Below are positions 22,468-23,183 of a DNA stretch of 23,183 nt, piece by piece. Source of the stretch: Bacillota bacterium. Its GTDB lineage: Bacteria; Bacillota; Clostridia; Lachnospirales; WQUN01. Within the stretch, counting starts at the first letter, position 1, and every line of letters begins with the position of its first letter. A program made the position numbers and the translations under genes. Location of the stretch: positions 1 through 23,183 of the forward strand of contig WQUN01000147.1 in the NCBI GenBank assembly GCA_009782085.1, read 5' to 3'. The notes below the pieces were generated by a model. That model saw only the letters and a list, made by a program, of their open reading frames with translations. It searched no databases and was not told where the DNA came from.

Positions 22468-22542
22468 TTGGCAGGACGGCGCGCCGTTAGAAACTGTAAA
22501 ACCTTAATAGTCGGAAGAAAACTTTCTTTGGAGGTGCAATCA

Positions 22543-23183
22543 ATGGGAGACAACGCGTCGGCTCATATGTCGGCGGAGTATGACGCCAAGGTCGCGGCCA
22601 CGATACCCTATATCGACTCGTTTTACCGGTCGGCGATCGAGTTGGTCCGCGCCTCCGGGAAGCCTGCGGACAAATGGCTGGACACGGGCTGCGGAACGGG
22701 GACTTTCTGCGTAAAGGCTAAAAGCCTGTTCCCGGATACGGAGTTCACATTGTCCGATCCCTCCGCGTCCATGCTTAAAATCGCCGCGGAAAAGGCGGGA
22801 CCATGCGGGAAAGTATCCTTCGAACAGGCGGATAGCCAGAGCCTTGTCTTTCCGGACGAATATTTTGACGTTATCACAGCCATTCAGTGCCATCATTATC
22901 TGGACGGACCCGGAAGGGCAAAAGCGACGGCGAATTGCTTCCGGATGCTGAAACGCGGCGGCGTATACATAGAATTCGAGAATATCAGGCCGCTGACGGA
23001 AAGCGGGCTTGAGACCGGGCTGAGGATGTGGAGGAATTTTCAGACCGGCATGGGGAAAACGCCCGCCGAGGCCGCGGAACATCTCAAAAGATTCGATACG
23101 GAATATTTTCCGGTCACGATCCCCGAGCATATAGATTTGCTGAAAAGAACGGGTTTCAGCGTTGTCGAAGTTCTATGGGCCTC
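22543..23183 (+). CDS. Class I SAM-dependent methyltransferase, C-terminus cut by window edge
   Basis: The frame opens at ATG 22543 with GGAGGT seven bases upstream and runs to the end of the window (213 complete codons and two bases). Motif I is WLDTGCGTGTFCVKAK (about residues 46-61), followed by the acidic end of strand 2 in FTLSDPSASML, the motif II-like ADSQSLVFPDEYFDVITAIQ and LKRGGVYIEFENI. This is the standard Methyltransf_11/25 fold used on many small molecules. There is no family-specific signature that reveals the substrate. The opening SAHMSAEYDAKVAATIPYIDSFYRS resembles small-molecule methyltransferases. It has its own transcription unit after the terminator at 22440-22467. Confidence 0.85.
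   Translation, partial: MGDNASAHMSAEYDAKVAATIPYIDSFYRSAIELVRASGKPADKWLDTGCGTGTFCVKAKSLFPDTEFTLSDPSASMLKIAAEKAGPCGKVSFEQADSQSLVFPDEYFDVITAIQCHHYLDGPGRAKATANCFRMLKRGGVYIEFENIRPLTESGLETGLRMWRNFQTGMGKTPAEAAEHLKRFDTEYFPVTIPEHIDLLKRTGFSVVEVLWA

Overview
The window is GC-rich bacterial DNA that looks chromosomal and most likely comes from an uncultivated, gut-type member of the Clostridia (Firmicutes). The evidence is the pyrH-frr-uppS-cdsA-dxr-rseP-ispG-polC gene order, a PolC-type polymerase relative, a perfect CIRCE operator, strong AGGAGG ribosome binding sites, a MetA of the acetyl-CoA type and a clostridial DUF5721-like protein. Both ends of the window cut through genes.

Layout. (1) 1-1314: a secreted leucine-rich-repeat (BspA-like) protein on the minus strand, running off the left edge, with a tiny ORF and several inverted repeats in its 5' region; a divergent promoter drives an Ldh2-type oxidoreductase (1315-2430). 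(2) 2470-2700: a 52-codon hypothetical gene and a seven-copy heptamer repeat. (3) 2704-9393: the conserved cluster pyrH, frr, uppS, cdsA, dxr, rseP, ispG, covering UMP phosphorylation, ribosome recycling, undecaprenyl-PP and CDP-diacylglycerol synthesis, the MEP isoprenoid pathway and a site-2 protease. It is interrupted between uppS and cdsA by about 450 bases of hairpin repeats. (4) 9398-12226: a positional polC that has kept the OB, PHP and proofreading exonuclease parts and a C-terminal clamp-binding motif but has lost nearly all of the polymerase. (5) 12260-16902: ADP-ribosylglycohydrolase, TRM11-like methyltransferase, ABC exporter and a DUF5721-like protein. (6) 16935-19187: CIRCE, promoter and htpG with an unusual acidic His/Cys-rich linker. 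(7) 19250-19724: a VapB-like antitoxin with a decayed vapC. (8) 19790-23183: metA, a Gfo/Idh/MocA oxidoreductase with a clear terminator, a SHOCT-like protein with a Cys-rich tail, a terminator, and a class I methyltransferase cut by the right edge.

How the genes fit together: regions 3 and 4 form a housekeeping block. UppS feeds the lipid carrier for cell wall synthesis, Dxr and IspG make the isoprenoid precursors UppS consumes, CdsA makes phospholipid precursors and RseP acts in the same membrane. The features that most repay attention are the polymerase-less PolC and the HtpG with a metal-binding-like linker; both are read directly from the sequence, while their functions are inference. 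No tRNA, rRNA, CRISPR array, intact insertion sequence or prophage gene was seen.
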